Below are positions 8,171-17,605 of a DNA stretch of 64,000 nt, piece by piece. Below the pieces are notes generated by a model. The model was not told the DNA's origin, did not search any database, and saw only the letters and a program-made list of their open reading frames with translations. The first letter of the stretch is position 1; each line of letters opens with the position of its first letter. This DNA is from Algoriphagus aestuarii (GTDB taxonomy: Bacteria > Bacteroidota > Bacteroidia > Cytophagales > Cyclobacteriaceae): contig JAFIDK010000001.1 of NCBI GenBank assembly GCA_017051695.1, positions 744,001 through 808,000 of the forward strand. The letters run 5' to 3'. The position numbers and the translations under genes were made by a program.

Positions 8171-9508
8171 ATGAGAAAGGTCAACTTACTGCTGGTATTT
8201 ATTTTTTTTATTTCAGCTTTTACTTCATTTGCCCAAATGTCCCAACAGGCTAGGGACAGCATCGCAAAACTCAGCCAGCAAGACCATCAACTCATGTTAC
8301 AGAAATTAGGGATAGAATCTCTTCGCCCTGGCCCTTCCGGCAATCCAGAAGCTCCTAATGCTGCCAACAAAGATGAGTCTATCGCCTCTCCTTATACTTC
8401 CCTTCCTGACCCATTGGTTTTTGACAATGGAATTCCATTAAAAAGCCCAAGGGACTGGAAACAGCGAAAGCTAGAAATCAAAGAACACTTTGCTTCAGAA
8501 GTCTATGGGCGGATTCCAGAAAACACTCCCTCTGTAACTTGGGAAATCATGGAAGAAAAAGATAGCCTTTTTGGCGAGGTTCCTGCCAGATTTAAAAAGC
8601 TCCTCGGACATGTGGATAACTCATCCTATCCGAAAATTGAGGTAACCATAGAAATGATGATGGCCACTCCTTTGGAAATAAAAAAAGCCGTTCCTCTGGT
8701 AATGCAATTCAGCTGGATCTGGCCTGCAAGTATGCAGCGACCTAGGACGCAAGGTCCCACTTGGCAAGAGCAGATGCTGAAAGAAGGTTGGGGTTTCGCC
8801 ATGTTGATTCCTACCAGTTTTCAAGCAGACAACGGAGCGGGATTACGAGAAGGAATTATTGGACTTGTAAACAAAGGTCAGCCTAGAAAATTGGATGATT
8901 GGGGAACCTTGAGAGCTTGGGGATGGGGTGCAAGCAGGGCTTTGGACTATTTAGAAACTGATCCAAGTGTAGATGCTAAACGGGTGGCGATAGAAGGCCT
9001 TTCCAGATATGGCAAAGCCGCTTTGGTAGCAATGGTGGACGAACCTAGATTTGCCATTGGGTTTTTAGCTTCCTCTGGCGCAGGCGGGGCAAAAATCTTC
9101 AGAAGAGTTTACGGAGAACAAGTGGAGAATTTAGCTTCTTCAGGAGAATATCATTGGTTTACCCCCAATTTCATCAAATATGCAGGCCCATTGACTCCTA
9201 TGGATTTGCCCGTCGATGCACATGAAATGGTAGCGCTTTGTGCTCCTAGACCTGTTTTTATTTCTGGTGGAGATCCAGAGGTGGAAGGACACTGGATAGA
9301 TGCTGTGGGCATGTTCAAAACAGCGGTAGCTGCAACGCCAGTTTATGAATTCCTTGGGAAAAAAGGTATTGAAACTGACAAATATCCCGGAACTAATGTG
9401 GGTTTGATGGAGGGAGATTTAGCTTTCAGACAACACGATGGAGGTCATACCGAAGGTCCAAACTGGGCTTATTTTATTGAGTTTGCCAAACGATATTTTA
9501 AGGATTAA
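8171..9508 (+). CDS. Glucuronoyl esterase-like hydrolase (CE15-type)
   Basis: 445 residues with a Sec signal peptide (cleavage after about residue 21, FTSFAQ). The nucleophile region EGLSRYGKAAL places Ser278 in the G-x-S-R-x-G-K motif typical of CE15 4-O-methyl-glucuronoyl methylesterases; here Leu stands where fungal enzymes have Cys. The catalytic His is H422 or H426 in HDGGHTEG, and W249/W251-type aromatic residues (DDWGTLRAWGWG) match the conserved block before the nucleophile. CE15 enzymes cut ester bonds between glucuronic acid residues and lignin or alcohols. The gene ends 23 bp before a sulfatase gene, so the two probably share a transcript, which fits work on a sulfated, uronic-acid-containing glycan. 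That substrate is inference. Confidence 0.85.
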   Translation: MRKVNLLLVFIFFISAFTSFAQMSQQARDSIAKLSQQDHQLMLQKLGIESLRPGPSGNPEAPNAANKDESIASPYTSLPDPLVFDNGIPLKSPRDWKQRKLEIKEHFASEVYGRIPENTPSVTWEIMEEKDSLFGEVPARFKKLLGHVDNSSYPKIEVTIEMMMATPLEIKKAVPLVMQFSWIWPASMQRPRTQGPTWQEQMLKEGWGFAMLIPTSFQADNGAGLREGIIGLVNKGQPRKLDDWGTLRAWGWGASRALDYLETDPSVDAKRVAIEGLSRYGKAALVAMVDEPRFAIGFLASSGAGGAKIFRRVYGEQVENLASSGEYHWFTPNFIKYAGPLTPMDLPVDAHEMVALCAPRPVFISGGDPEVEGHWIDAVGMFKTAVAATPVYEFLGKKGIETDKYPGTNVGLMEGDLAFRQHDGGHTEGPNWAYFIEFAKRYFKD

Positions 9509-9531
9509 ATTCAATTTCAATTTGATCCCTA

Positions 9532-10917
9532 ATGAAGAAACTTTTACTTGGATTCCTCCTACTTGTCTTTTCCGCTTTAGGCTTTTCCCAATCTAAAAAA
9601 CCCAATGTTATCTTAATCAATATTGATGACATGGGTTGGAAAGACCTGGGTATTATGGGAAGTGATTATTATGAAACACCGGTAATTGATAGCTTGGCAA
9701 ACAAGGGAATGGTATTTACCCAAGGCTACTCTGCCGCAGCCAATTGTGCTCCCAGCCGAGCCTCTATGATGACCGGACGATGGCCACAAAGGCATGGGAT
9801 CTATACCGTGGGAAGTTCAGAAAGAGGTAAATCCCAAGATCGAATGATCATCCCTACTCTAAATAACACAACTCTTGGTCAGGAACACATAATTCTCCCA
9901 CAGGTACTAAATCATCATGGCTTTAAAACCATCGCGGCTGGAAAATGGCACCTAAGTGAATCCCCTTTAGAATTTGGCTTTGATGTCAATATCGGAGGTG
10001 GTTCTAATGGGCATCCAACCAGTTATTACCCTCCCTATGGAAATGTGAATCTGGATGATCGCAATGAACAATACCTGACTGATGCGATTATGGCTAAGAC
10101 CATCGCTGAAATGAATGAGACGAAATCGCCCTTTTTCCTGTATTATTCTCCATACGCGGTTCACACTCCTATTCAGCCCGTGAAAAATCTACTGTCAAAA
10201 TATGAAGGAAAAAATTCTTCAATTGGACAGCAAAACGCCTCCTATGCCAGCATGGTAGAAAATCTTGACAGAAACTTGGGATTACTATTTCAAGCACTTC
10301 GAAAAGACCAACAGCTTGAAAACACGTTGATCATTTTCCTGTCGGACAACGGAGGATTGAAAGGAATAACCGATCAACAACCGCTGCGATCGGGTAAAGG
10401 CAGTTATTACGAAGGAGGAATCCGTGTTCCTTTCTTTTTTGTCTGGGAAGGAAAAATCCAAGCTGGATCTACCAATTCTACTCCAATCACCAATCTGGAC
10501 TTATTCCCAACCATTATGGAAGCATTAAATATCCCAACAGGAGAGTTGGATTTTGATGGAGAAAGTCTACTACCAATTTTGACTGAAGAGGGAGAAATGG
10601 AAGAACGTGCGCTATTTTGGCATTTTCCGATTTATTTGGAAGCATACCAATATGGGCAAGGCGAAACAAGAGATTCCTTATTCCGAACCCGTCCCGGTTC
10701 AGCCATGCGTTTGGGCAATTGGAAGCTTCATTATTATTTTGAAAATAATGAAGTAGAGCTTTTTGATTTGGAGAATGACCTATCTGAAAAGCATGACTTA
10801 TCCACACAGCTTCCGGAGAAAACTCAGGAACTTCTTAATCAGATGAAAGCTTGGTGGTCATCCACCTCTGCCCCCATTCCCCAAACTTTAAACCCGGCAT
10901 TTCAGAATAATCCCTGA
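9532..10917 (+). CDS. Secreted sulfatase (type I, formylglycine-dependent)
   Basis: 461 residues with a Sec signal (cleavage near GFSQ, residue 20). Alkaline-phosphatase-like sulfatase fold: metal-binding IDDMGWKDLG near residues 31-40, the maturation motif C72-A-P-S-R-A-S-M-M-T-G-R in which Cys72 should be oxidised to formylglycine by an anaerobic-type or FGE-type maturase not seen in this window, then AAGKWHL and FLSDNGG (calcium-binding Asp-Asn). It removes sulfate esters, most likely from polysaccharides. It follows the CE15-like esterase by 23 bp, so the two are probably co-transcribed. Substrate class (sulfatase subfamily) cannot be read from sequence alone. Confidence 0.93.
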   Translation: MKKLLLGFLLLVFSALGFSQSKKPNVILINIDDMGWKDLGIMGSDYYETPVIDSLANKGMVFTQGYSAAANCAPSRASMMTGRWPQRHGIYTVGSSERGKSQDRMIIPTLNNTTLGQEHIILPQVLNHHGFKTIAAGKWHLSESPLEFGFDVNIGGGSNGHPTSYYPPYGNVNLDDRNEQYLTDAIMAKTIAEMNETKSPFFLYYSPYAVHTPIQPVKNLLSKYEGKNSSIGQQNASYASMVENLDRNLGLLFQALRKDQQLENTLIIFLSDNGGLKGITDQQPLRSGKGSYYEGGIRVPFFFVWEGKIQAGSTNSTPITNLDLFPTIMEALNIPTGELDFDGESLLPILTEEGEMEERALFWHFPIYLEAYQYGQGETRDSLFRTRPGSAMRLGNWKLHYYFENNEVELFDLENDLSEKHDLSTQLPEKTQELLNQMKAWWSSTSAPIPQTLNPAFQNNP

Positions 10918-10929
10918 TATTAGCTTTTG

Positions 10930-10952
10930 GGAATTTTAGAGCTTAAAATTCC
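10930..10952 (+). terminator. Possible weak terminator after the sulfatase gene
   Basis: A 9-bp inverted repeat GGAATTTTA / TAAAATTCC (10930-10938, 10944-10952) with a 5-nt loop, then TATTTCAATTTT. The stem is A+T-rich and the T tract is broken, so termination may be partial and the following M14 gene could be reached by read-through. Confidence 0.5.
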
Positions 10953-10984
10953 TATTTCAATTTTGTATCTCATTTTATAACGAT

Positions 10985-12784
10985 ATGTCTGACTTCAAAA
11001 AGCCATTCCTAATTCTATTATTGGGATTTTTTACTTCCCAAGTCATTGCTCAGGACTTTCTTCCACCTTTAATACCATGGAACGGAAAAAGCAAATCACT
11101 CATTGCTGAACCCTCAGATCCTTGGATCACACCCGGCGAGCTCTCAGGATTAACAGAGTCTCCAAGCTATGATGAAACCATGGCATGGCTGGAAAAATTA
11201 AGTGAAAGCTCTCCTTACATAGCCATCAATTCCATCGGAACAAGCGAACAAGGAAGAGCTATCCAACTCGTGATGGTTTCTAAAGATCAGGACTTTACAT
11301 CTCAAGAGTTATCCACATCCAAAAAGCCATTGATTCTTTTCCAAGCGGGGATTCATGCCGGGGAAATAGATGGAAAAGACGCAGGCATGATGTTATTGAG
11401 AGATATCAATGTAGGTGAAAAGTTAGAGCTCTTGGATTATGCAAACTTGCTGTTTATACCCATTTTGAATGTGGATGGACATGAGCGGAAAAGTGCCTAT
11501 GGAAGAGTCAATCAGCGTGGTCCGAAGATCATGGGCTGGAGAAGCAACGCCGTAAATCTGAACCTGAATCGGGATTATACCAAGCTAGAGACAGCAGGAA
11601 TCAAAGCTATCGCCAAAGTAATCAAAGACTATGATCCAGATTTGTACATCGATATTCATGTCACGGACGGAGCCGATTACCAATATGATGTGACTTATGG
11701 CTTTGTAGAGACAGGAGGTTATTCTCCGGAAATTTCATCTTGGCTATCAACACAATTTAAACCAGAAGTAGATCAGGCTTTAAAAGATCAGGGACATATT
11801 CCAGGACCTCTTTTGTTTGCTGCCAATGGTGAGGATTTTACTGAAGGAAATATCGCTTTTTCATTCAGTCCAAGGTTTTCTCATACCTATGGAGACATCA
11901 GGCATCTTCCATCTATTTTGATTGAAAACCATTCCTTGAAACCATTTGAGCAGCGGGTTTTGGGAACCTATGTATTTTTGGAGCAAGCCATCAAATCGGT
12001 AGGAAATCACTTTGAGTCATTGCAAGCAGCAATAAAGTCTGACCAAGATCAGCCTAAAGAATCCATCGTGGTGAAATTTGGATTTAGGGATACTCCTGCT
12101 GATTCCGTGGAATTTTTGGGAGTAAAATCTGAAAAGGTAAAATCAGAATTGACAGGAAATGAATATGTGTCTTGGTTGGGTGAGCCCGACACCCAAATAG
12201 TTCCAAGCATCCTGATGGACAATCCTGTCACATCAGTTCCTGTTCCAAAAGCCTATTGGATCCCGGTAGAATGGCATGAAGTTATCCAAAAAATGAAAGC
12301 ACATGGGATTGAAATGGAAGTTTTGGAGGAGGCAAAAGAATTGAATCTGGAGTTTTCCACAGTGACAGAATTCAAAATGGTCAGCCAGCCTTATGAGGGA
12401 TTGATGCGGTTTCAGTCATTTGAACTGGACAAAGAATATAGAAAAGTAACGCTGCAAACGGGTTCAGTCAGAGTCAAAACCGAACAGGACCTAGGCGAAT
12501 TAGCAGTGATTTTAATGGAACCGGAATCCGTGGATAGTTTCTTTCAATGGGGTTACTTCAATACGATTTTATCCCAGACTGAATACATGGAAACCTATGT
12601 GATGGAACCCATGATCCAGTCCATGTTGGAAAAAGACCCTGATCTCAAAAAAAGGTTTGAAGAGGAAAAAGCAAAGGACGAAGCATTTGCAAAGTCTCCT
12701 AGAAGGATCTACCGCTGGTTTTATGAACAAACTCCTTACTTAGATCAAAACTGGAAAGTAATTCCAGTGGGTAGAGAGTGGTAA
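10985..12784 (+). CDS. Secreted M14-family metallopeptidase (short form)
   Basis: 599 residues with a Sec signal (cleavage near VIAQ, about residue 23). M14 motifs: zinc ligands H124 and E127 in GIHAGEIDG, LNRDYTKLE for the substrate-binding region, and H225 in YIDIHVTDG as the third ligand. Length and motif order match the smaller Bacteroidota M14 group rather than the 843-residue protein at 3658, so the two are distant paralogs. It probably acts on peptides in the periplasm or outside. It follows the sulfatase gene by 67 bp with only a weak hairpin between; co-transcription is possible. Confidence 0.9.
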   Translation: MSDFKKPFLILLLGFFTSQVIAQDFLPPLIPWNGKSKSLIAEPSDPWITPGELSGLTESPSYDETMAWLEKLSESSPYIAINSIGTSEQGRAIQLVMVSKDQDFTSQELSTSKKPLILFQAGIHAGEIDGKDAGMMLLRDINVGEKLELLDYANLLFIPILNVDGHERKSAYGRVNQRGPKIMGWRSNAVNLNLNRDYTKLETAGIKAIAKVIKDYDPDLYIDIHVTDGADYQYDVTYGFVETGGYSPEISSWLSTQFKPEVDQALKDQGHIPGPLLFAANGEDFTEGNIAFSFSPRFSHTYGDIRHLPSILIENHSLKPFEQRVLGTYVFLEQAIKSVGNHFESLQAAIKSDQDQPKESIVVKFGFRDTPADSVEFLGVKSEKVKSELTGNEYVSWLGEPDTQIVPSILMDNPVTSVPVPKAYWIPVEWHEVIQKMKAHGIEMEVLEEAKELNLEFSTVTEFKMVSQPYEGLMRFQSFELDKEYRKVTLQTGSVRVKTEQDLGELAVILMEPESVDSFFQWGYFNTILSQTEYMETYVMEPMIQSMLEKDPDLKKRFEEEKAKDEAFAKSPRRIYRWFYEQTPYLDQNWKVIPVGREW

Positions 12785-12812
12785 ACTAATTTTGGAAATA
12801 ATGTTTCAATAT

Positions 12813-12859
12813 GGATAAAAGGTCAGTTTTTCATTAAATTGAATGCAGACCTTTTATCC
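12813..12859. promoter_or_regulatory. 12-bp perfect inverted repeat before the AsmA-like gene
   Basis: GGATAAAAGGTC (12813-12824) and GACCTTTTATCC (12848-12859) are exact complements with a 23-base loop that holds a small CATT/AATG pair. The element ends 8 bp before the ATG at 12868 and starts 29 bp after the M14 stop. No clean T tract follows. It may be an attenuator, a processing hairpin or an operator; the sequence alone does not decide. Confidence 0.6.
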
Positions 12860-12867
12860 CATTTTGA

Positions 12868-14529
12868 ATGAAAAAACTAGCAATCATTTTTGGATCCTTC
12901 CTACTCCTAATTATTGTAGGAATATTTTTTTTAGAAAATTGGGTTGAAAACAAGTTTGAAGGAACGCTAAACACCAATCCTAACAGGAAATATGATCTGG
13001 TTTATGAAAACCTGGACATCAGCCTACTTCGTGGAAAAATTGAATTAAATAAAGTAAAAATCACTCCACTGGCTGTTGACAGTATTCCCACGATTATTGA
13101 GGGATCCGTAGAACGTGCAGATTTAGAGGGAATAGGATTTATAGGTTTTTTAATTTCCAAAGAGATTTCAATTGATAATTTAAGTTTCGTAAATCCTGAA
13201 TTCACCCTAACCCATACGGAATTTCAGAAAACCCACATCGAATCTACCAGACCTTTCCAATCGCTATTTAGAGATATCATTTCTAGAGGTGAAATAAAGA
13301 ATTTCTCTTTAACTGGAGGGAAAGCTGTTTTATTTCATCAGCTGGATAGTCTTCAAAAAATCGGTTCTTTTGACAATCTTGAAATTATTGCCAAAGGCAT
13401 AGAAACAGATTCCCTTCAACTTGATAAAGCCATTCCGTTTAAGTTAGAAGAATTGAAAATCGGACTTAAAAATCTGAGCTATCAGCTTTCAGAGCATGAG
13501 ACCTTCGGTTTCGGATCCTATGATTTTGATTTTTCAGCGGGTCAAATGGACCTTAAAGATCTCAGTTTGAAATTGGACCTGGAGTGGTATGAGCATGCCA
13601 AAAACCAGCCAACGCAAAAAGAAATCATGGAATTTGATATTGGCAGTATTGCCGTGAGAGGATTGAGTGAAGCCAGCCAATTTGGGGATTCCTTGATGAT
13701 CATCGCCGAATCAGTCAGTCTGGATAGCTTGGATTTTAAAGTAGGAAAAGATAAAAACAGGCCTTTCCCACCGAAAGAATTAAAAAAAGATTTCTCCTAT
13801 TTATTGGAAGCGTTGACTTTCCCGATGGAAGTCGATTCTCTACTGATCACAAATTCAAACATCACCTATTCTGAAATTGGAAACGGGCATACCTTGCCTG
13901 GTACCATTACTTTATCCAAAGTCAATGGAATGATTTTGAATATTTCGACTATAGAGGAAGTGGAAAGAGAAAACAGCCTTTATGTTTCCATAGATGCGAT
14001 TTTTGACGGGTCAGGAAAGTTGAATATGGAAGTCAACGAAAATTATTTTGAGAGGAAATGGGAAGCAGTCCTTACTTTGGAAGACATGGATATGACCCAA
14101 CTCAACCAAACAGTCAATAACCTTGCAGGTATTACCATCGCTTCGGGTAAGTTGCACAAGCTCCATCTTGTCATGGAGGCAAATCCCAACTTCTCAGACA
14201 ACCATTTTTTAATGGAATACGAGGATTTGAAACTAGAATTACACAATTCAGAAAACCACAAAAAAGGGTTCCTCAGTAGCTTGGCAAATTTGGCGGTGCA
14301 CAAGCAGAATATGCCAGGGGATAAACAATACCAGGAATTGTCCTATTCTACCCAGAGAGACCTATACAAAGGCCCCATCAATTTAATCTGGCTTAGTGCG
14401 AAAGATGGGTTATTGGCTACAATCCCAAGCAAAATGGCCCAAAAGCTAATGCCTCATTCAAACAAAGGAAACGATCATAAAAAAGCTGAAAGAGTGAAAA
14501 AAAGAAATGAGAAGAAAGATAAATCCTGA
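12868..14529 (+). CDS. AsmA-like / DUF748-like single-pass membrane protein
   Basis: 553 residues. One N-terminal transmembrane helix (about residues 4-23) is followed by a long, beta-rich periplasmic region with repeated short segments (LENLDIS-, LTGGKAVL-, LLITNSNITY-type strands) typical of the AsmA/DUF748 superfamily, whose members are thought to bridge inner and outer membranes and help lipid transport or envelope biogenesis. The C-terminus is strongly basic (KKAERVKKRNEKKDKS). No catalytic motif is seen. It is preceded by a perfect inverted repeat and followed by about 170 bp that hold the putative operator of the next operon. Family membership is inferred from architecture rather than a diagnostic motif. 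Confidence 0.6.
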   Translation: MKKLAIIFGSFLLLIIVGIFFLENWVENKFEGTLNTNPNRKYDLVYENLDISLLRGKIELNKVKITPLAVDSIPTIIEGSVERADLEGIGFIGFLISKEISIDNLSFVNPEFTLTHTEFQKTHIESTRPFQSLFRDIISRGEIKNFSLTGGKAVLFHQLDSLQKIGSFDNLEIIAKGIETDSLQLDKAIPFKLEELKIGLKNLSYQLSEHETFGFGSYDFDFSAGQMDLKDLSLKLDLEWYEHAKNQPTQKEIMEFDIGSIAVRGLSEASQFGDSLMIIAESVSLDSLDFKVGKDKNRPFPPKELKKDFSYLLEALTFPMEVDSLLITNSNITYSEIGNGHTLPGTITLSKVNGMILNISTIEEVERENSLYVSIDAIFDGSGKLNMEVNENYFERKWEAVLTLEDMDMTQLNQTVNNLAGITIASGKLHKLHLVMEANPNFSDNHFLMEYEDLKLELHNSENHKKGFLSSLANLAVHKQNMPGDKQYQELSYSTQRDLYKGPINLIWLSAKDGLLATIPSKMAQKLMPHSNKGNDHKKAERVKKRNEKKDKS

Positions 14530-14612
14530 GATAGGTCAGCATTCTAAGGTCAGGATTAAGAGATAATTTTCAAAAATCTCAACTTCTCAAAGAATTTCAG
14601 TCTGGGATTGTT

Positions 14613-14643
14613 ACACTTCAGTTTCCGATCATGACACTTCAGT
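14613..14643 (+). promoter_or_regulatory. Direct repeat, candidate LytTR-regulator binding site
   Basis: The decamer ACACTTCAGT occurs at 14613-14622 and again at 14634-14643, exactly 21 bp apart, so both copies face the same side of the helix two turns apart. LytTR regulators such as AgrA bind two direct repeats of about 9 bp with a 12-bp spacer, the same geometry. It lies 59 bp before the TonB-receptor ATG, and a LytTR regulator is encoded at 18676 in the same gene run. Autoregulation of the operon is inferred. Confidence 0.6.
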
Positions 14644-14701
14644 CAGTTTCAATTTTATAACCTTGATATCCCCTTCATATTTGGTTCAAATCTGAACCGA
14701 A

Positions 14702-16861
14702 ATGAAAACTTTTCTTCTAATAACTTCACTCTTTTTAATCGAAAGCCTATCCGTCTTTTCCCAGACCAAAATTACCGGTCAGGTCGATGACGTAAAAGGT
14801 GAAGCTTTGCCTGGAGTCAACATATTTATCAAAGGCTCTTTTGACGGAACAAGTAGCAAGCTAGATGGAAGCTTCGAGTTCGCAACAGAACTATCTGGAG
14901 ATCAAATTTTGATCTTTCAATTTCTGGGGTTTAAAACCAAAGAACTACCCATCGCCCTTGATCAGGAAACGATAAATATTTCATCGATCCAACTAATGGA
15001 AATGATCACCGAAATGAATGCGGTGACGATTTCTGCTGGTGCCATGCAGGCATCTGATCAAAGTAAATCAGTCATTCTAAAACCTCTTGATATTGTCACT
15101 ACACCAAGTGCCATGGGAGACATCATGGGTGCATTTCAGACCCTTCCCGGCACCAGCACTGTTGGAAACGACGGTCGCTTGTTTGTAAGAGGTGGCGATG
15201 CCAGTGAGGTGGGAATATACATCGATGGGATGCGTGTAGGAAATGCCTATGGTACCACCACCGGAAATGTCCCTACGCGTACCCGGTTCAACCCAAACCT
15301 ATTCAAAGGAACATTTTTCAGCACAGGTGGCTACTCAGCGGAATATGGACAAGCTCTTTCTTCTGCCTTGGCTTTAAATACCAAAGACCTTTCTGTGCGA
15401 AGTCAAGGAGATCTTAGCATAATGACAGTTGGTGGCGGCTATTCCCATACCCTTGCCAATGACAGGCAAAGTATCACAGCGAGCGCCAATTATTTCAATT
15501 TGGGTCCTTACCAGCAACTTATTAAGCAAAAAGTGGATTTTGAGGAAGCTCCAAAATCCTGGGATGTGGAAGTAGCCGCTCAAAAGAAAACAGGTAAAAA
15601 TGGCCTGCTAAAAGTAATGGCAAGAACCGAATCCGGTGGGATGAAATTGTGGCAACCTCTTCCCGGTACCGAAAAAAGAATCCAAGTCGACCTTAGAAAT
15701 GACTATCGTTATGCACAAGCAAACTGGAGAACAATTTTAAAGAAAGACTGGATGATATTCGCTGGAATATCCTATTCCAAAAACTTCGACAAAATCACTT
15801 ATGACAGCCTCAAAGTAGACCGTACCAACGAACTTATCCACATAAAAAGCACTGCCACCAAAGACTTTTCAGACCGTCTATCAGCGAAGTTTGGAGTAGA
15901 ATATTTTAGGCATACATTTTCAGAAAAACTGACGGAAGCAAACCAAGTTCGAGATTACAAGGATCATGAAACCTATGCATTCACTGAATGGGACTATTAC
16001 TTCAATAAAAGCCTGGTCCTTCGTACAGGATTAAGAGCAGGATTCAGCACGGTCTCAGATGAAACTTGGCTCGATCCCAGAGTCTCATTAGCCTACCAAT
16101 TAGGAGATAAAGGTCAACTCTCTTTTGCAGCTGGAAAATTCCATCAATTGCCATTGGAAAATTACCGAGTGTTAAATACCACCCTCCAAAACTCAGAGTC
16201 CGACCACTTGATTTTGAATTACCTCTTTTCAAAAGAAGGATTCACTTTTAGAGCAGAGACATTCTACAAGAATTATGATGGATTGGTCACCTTTGATGGA
16301 GTCGAAACAAATGCTTCCAACCTCGAAAACAAGGGTTCAGGCTACGCCAGAGGAGTTGATTTCTTTTTTCGGGATAGGAAGACTTTCAAAGAAACCGACT
16401 ATTGGATCACCTATAGCTTTGTGGATAGCAAGAGAAGCTACAACCAGTTCCAGACACAGGTTCAGCCAAGTTTTGCCCCTAGGCACAATATTTCAGTTGT
16501 GGTGAAACATTTCTTCCCTTCTCTAAAATCACAACTTGGAATGTCATTTTCCTACAATGATGGCTATACCTACTCCAATCCGAATGTGGATAACTCGGCC
16601 ATGAATTCCAAAACAAAGAGCTTTCAAAACCTGAGTCTATCCTGGAGTTATTTACCAAAGCCCAACTTGATCATCCATTTGGCATGTACCAATGTGTTGG
16701 GTAGGGACAATGTTTTCGGCTACACATATAGCCCGACCCCTAACCCAGCAGGTGTCTTTGAATCCATCCCACAGGGTCAGTTGGCACCTAGATTTCTATT
16801 CTTAGGAGTTTTCCTCACGCTTTCAAAAGACAAAACAGCAAATAATCTAAACAACCTTTAA
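14702..16861 (+). CDS. TonB-dependent receptor with carboxypeptidase-like regulatory domain
   Basis: 719 residues. Sec signal to about residue 21 (SVFSQ), then a carboxypeptidase-regulatory-like beta sandwich (about 22-105: ITGQVDDVKGEALPGVNIFI), a plug domain with LFVRGGDASEVGIYIDGMRV (about 160-180) and a beta-barrel to the C-terminus, which ends in strand-like sequence before a short polar tail. It imports or senses a ligand across the outer membrane with TonB energy. No SusD partner is adjacent, so a SusCD glycan system is unlikely. It heads an apparent operon: helical periplasmic protein (11 bp later), LytS-type kinase, LytTR regulator, membrane protein. Ligand unknown; the arrangement suggests ligand import under control of its own two-component system. 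Confidence 0.92.
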   Translation: MKTFLLITSLFLIESLSVFSQTKITGQVDDVKGEALPGVNIFIKGSFDGTSSKLDGSFEFATELSGDQILIFQFLGFKTKELPIALDQETINISSIQLMEMITEMNAVTISAGAMQASDQSKSVILKPLDIVTTPSAMGDIMGAFQTLPGTSTVGNDGRLFVRGGDASEVGIYIDGMRVGNAYGTTTGNVPTRTRFNPNLFKGTFFSTGGYSAEYGQALSSALALNTKDLSVRSQGDLSIMTVGGGYSHTLANDRQSITASANYFNLGPYQQLIKQKVDFEEAPKSWDVEVAAQKKTGKNGLLKVMARTESGGMKLWQPLPGTEKRIQVDLRNDYRYAQANWRTILKKDWMIFAGISYSKNFDKITYDSLKVDRTNELIHIKSTATKDFSDRLSAKFGVEYFRHTFSEKLTEANQVRDYKDHETYAFTEWDYYFNKSLVLRTGLRAGFSTVSDETWLDPRVSLAYQLGDKGQLSFAAGKFHQLPLENYRVLNTTLQNSESDHLILNYLFSKEGFTFRAETFYKNYDGLVTFDGVETNASNLENKGSGYARGVDFFFRDRKTFKETDYWITYSFVDSKRSYNQFQTQVQPSFAPRHNISVVVKHFFPSLKSQLGMSFSYNDGYTYSNPNVDNSAMNSKTKSFQNLSLSWSYLPKPNLIIHLACTNVLGRDNVFGYTYSPTPNPAGVFESIPQGQLAPRFLFLGVFLTLSKDKTANNLNNL

Positions 16862-16872
16862 AAACTAAAATC

Positions 16873-17517
16873 ATGAAAAAATCAATCTTCACAATCGCTG
16901 CTTTATTTATGTGGATAACTTTTGCAATGGCAGCAGATCCAGCTTACGAAGCTGCCATGAAAAAGCAAATTACAGCCATGCAATCAATTCCAGATTTAGA
17001 GGCTTCTCAACAAGTCACCAATGGCTTTATCAGAATTGCGGAGGCAAAAAACGAAGAATGGTTGCCTTTGTATTATGCAGCTTATAACCAAATCATTACC
17101 GCATTTAGATTTGATGTAGACAAAGACCAATTTTTTGATCAAGCTTTAGACTTAATTAAAAGGGCAGACGAAATCGCACCGGGCAATTCCGAAATCACAG
17201 CACTCCAAGGATTTGCGACTATGGGAAAGTTAAGTGTTGATCCAGCTTCCCGTGGGCAGGAAATGAGTCCTCAAGCCATGCAGTTATTTGGAAAAGCGAT
17301 CAATCTGGACAGAGCAAATCCAAGAGCTGTGATTCTGATGAGTCAAATGGAATTAGGAATGGCTCAGTTTTTTGGCTCAGGGCCTGAAAAAGCCTGTGGA
17401 ATGGCGAGAATGGGAATTGATTTATTAAAGAAAGAAGAAGCAAAAATTACAAATTCCTATTTGCTTCCCACTTGGGGAAAAAGGGAAGCAGAAAGTGTCT
17501 TAGAAAATTGTAAATAA
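16873..17517 (+). CDS. Exported alpha-helical, TPR-like protein of unknown function
   Basis: 214 residues with a Sec signal (cleavage near AMAAD, about residue 20). The mature part is all-helical in character with repeated 30-40-residue units (for example around residues 95-150: IAPGNSEITALQGFATMGKL, INLDRANPRAVILMSQMELG) that resemble degenerate TPR motifs. It starts 11 bp after the TonB-receptor stop and is followed by the kinase gene, so it probably belongs to the same transcript; a periplasmic partner of the receptor is plausible. No enzymatic motif is seen and no named family is recognised. Confidence 0.75.
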   Translation: MKKSIFTIAALFMWITFAMAADPAYEAAMKKQITAMQSIPDLEASQQVTNGFIRIAEAKNEEWLPLYYAAYNQIITAFRFDVDKDQFFDQALDLIKRADEIAPGNSEITALQGFATMGKLSVDPASRGQEMSPQAMQLFGKAINLDRANPRAVILMSQMELGMAQFFGSGPEKACGMARMGIDLLKKEEAKITNSYLLPTWGKREAESVLENCK

Positions 17518-17605
17518 TTATTTTGTATACAACCTAAAATGGGCTGATTGTTATCTTTTGATTCCAAAAGCTAGCAATCATCGCATTTTCATATATTTTC
17601 ACTTT

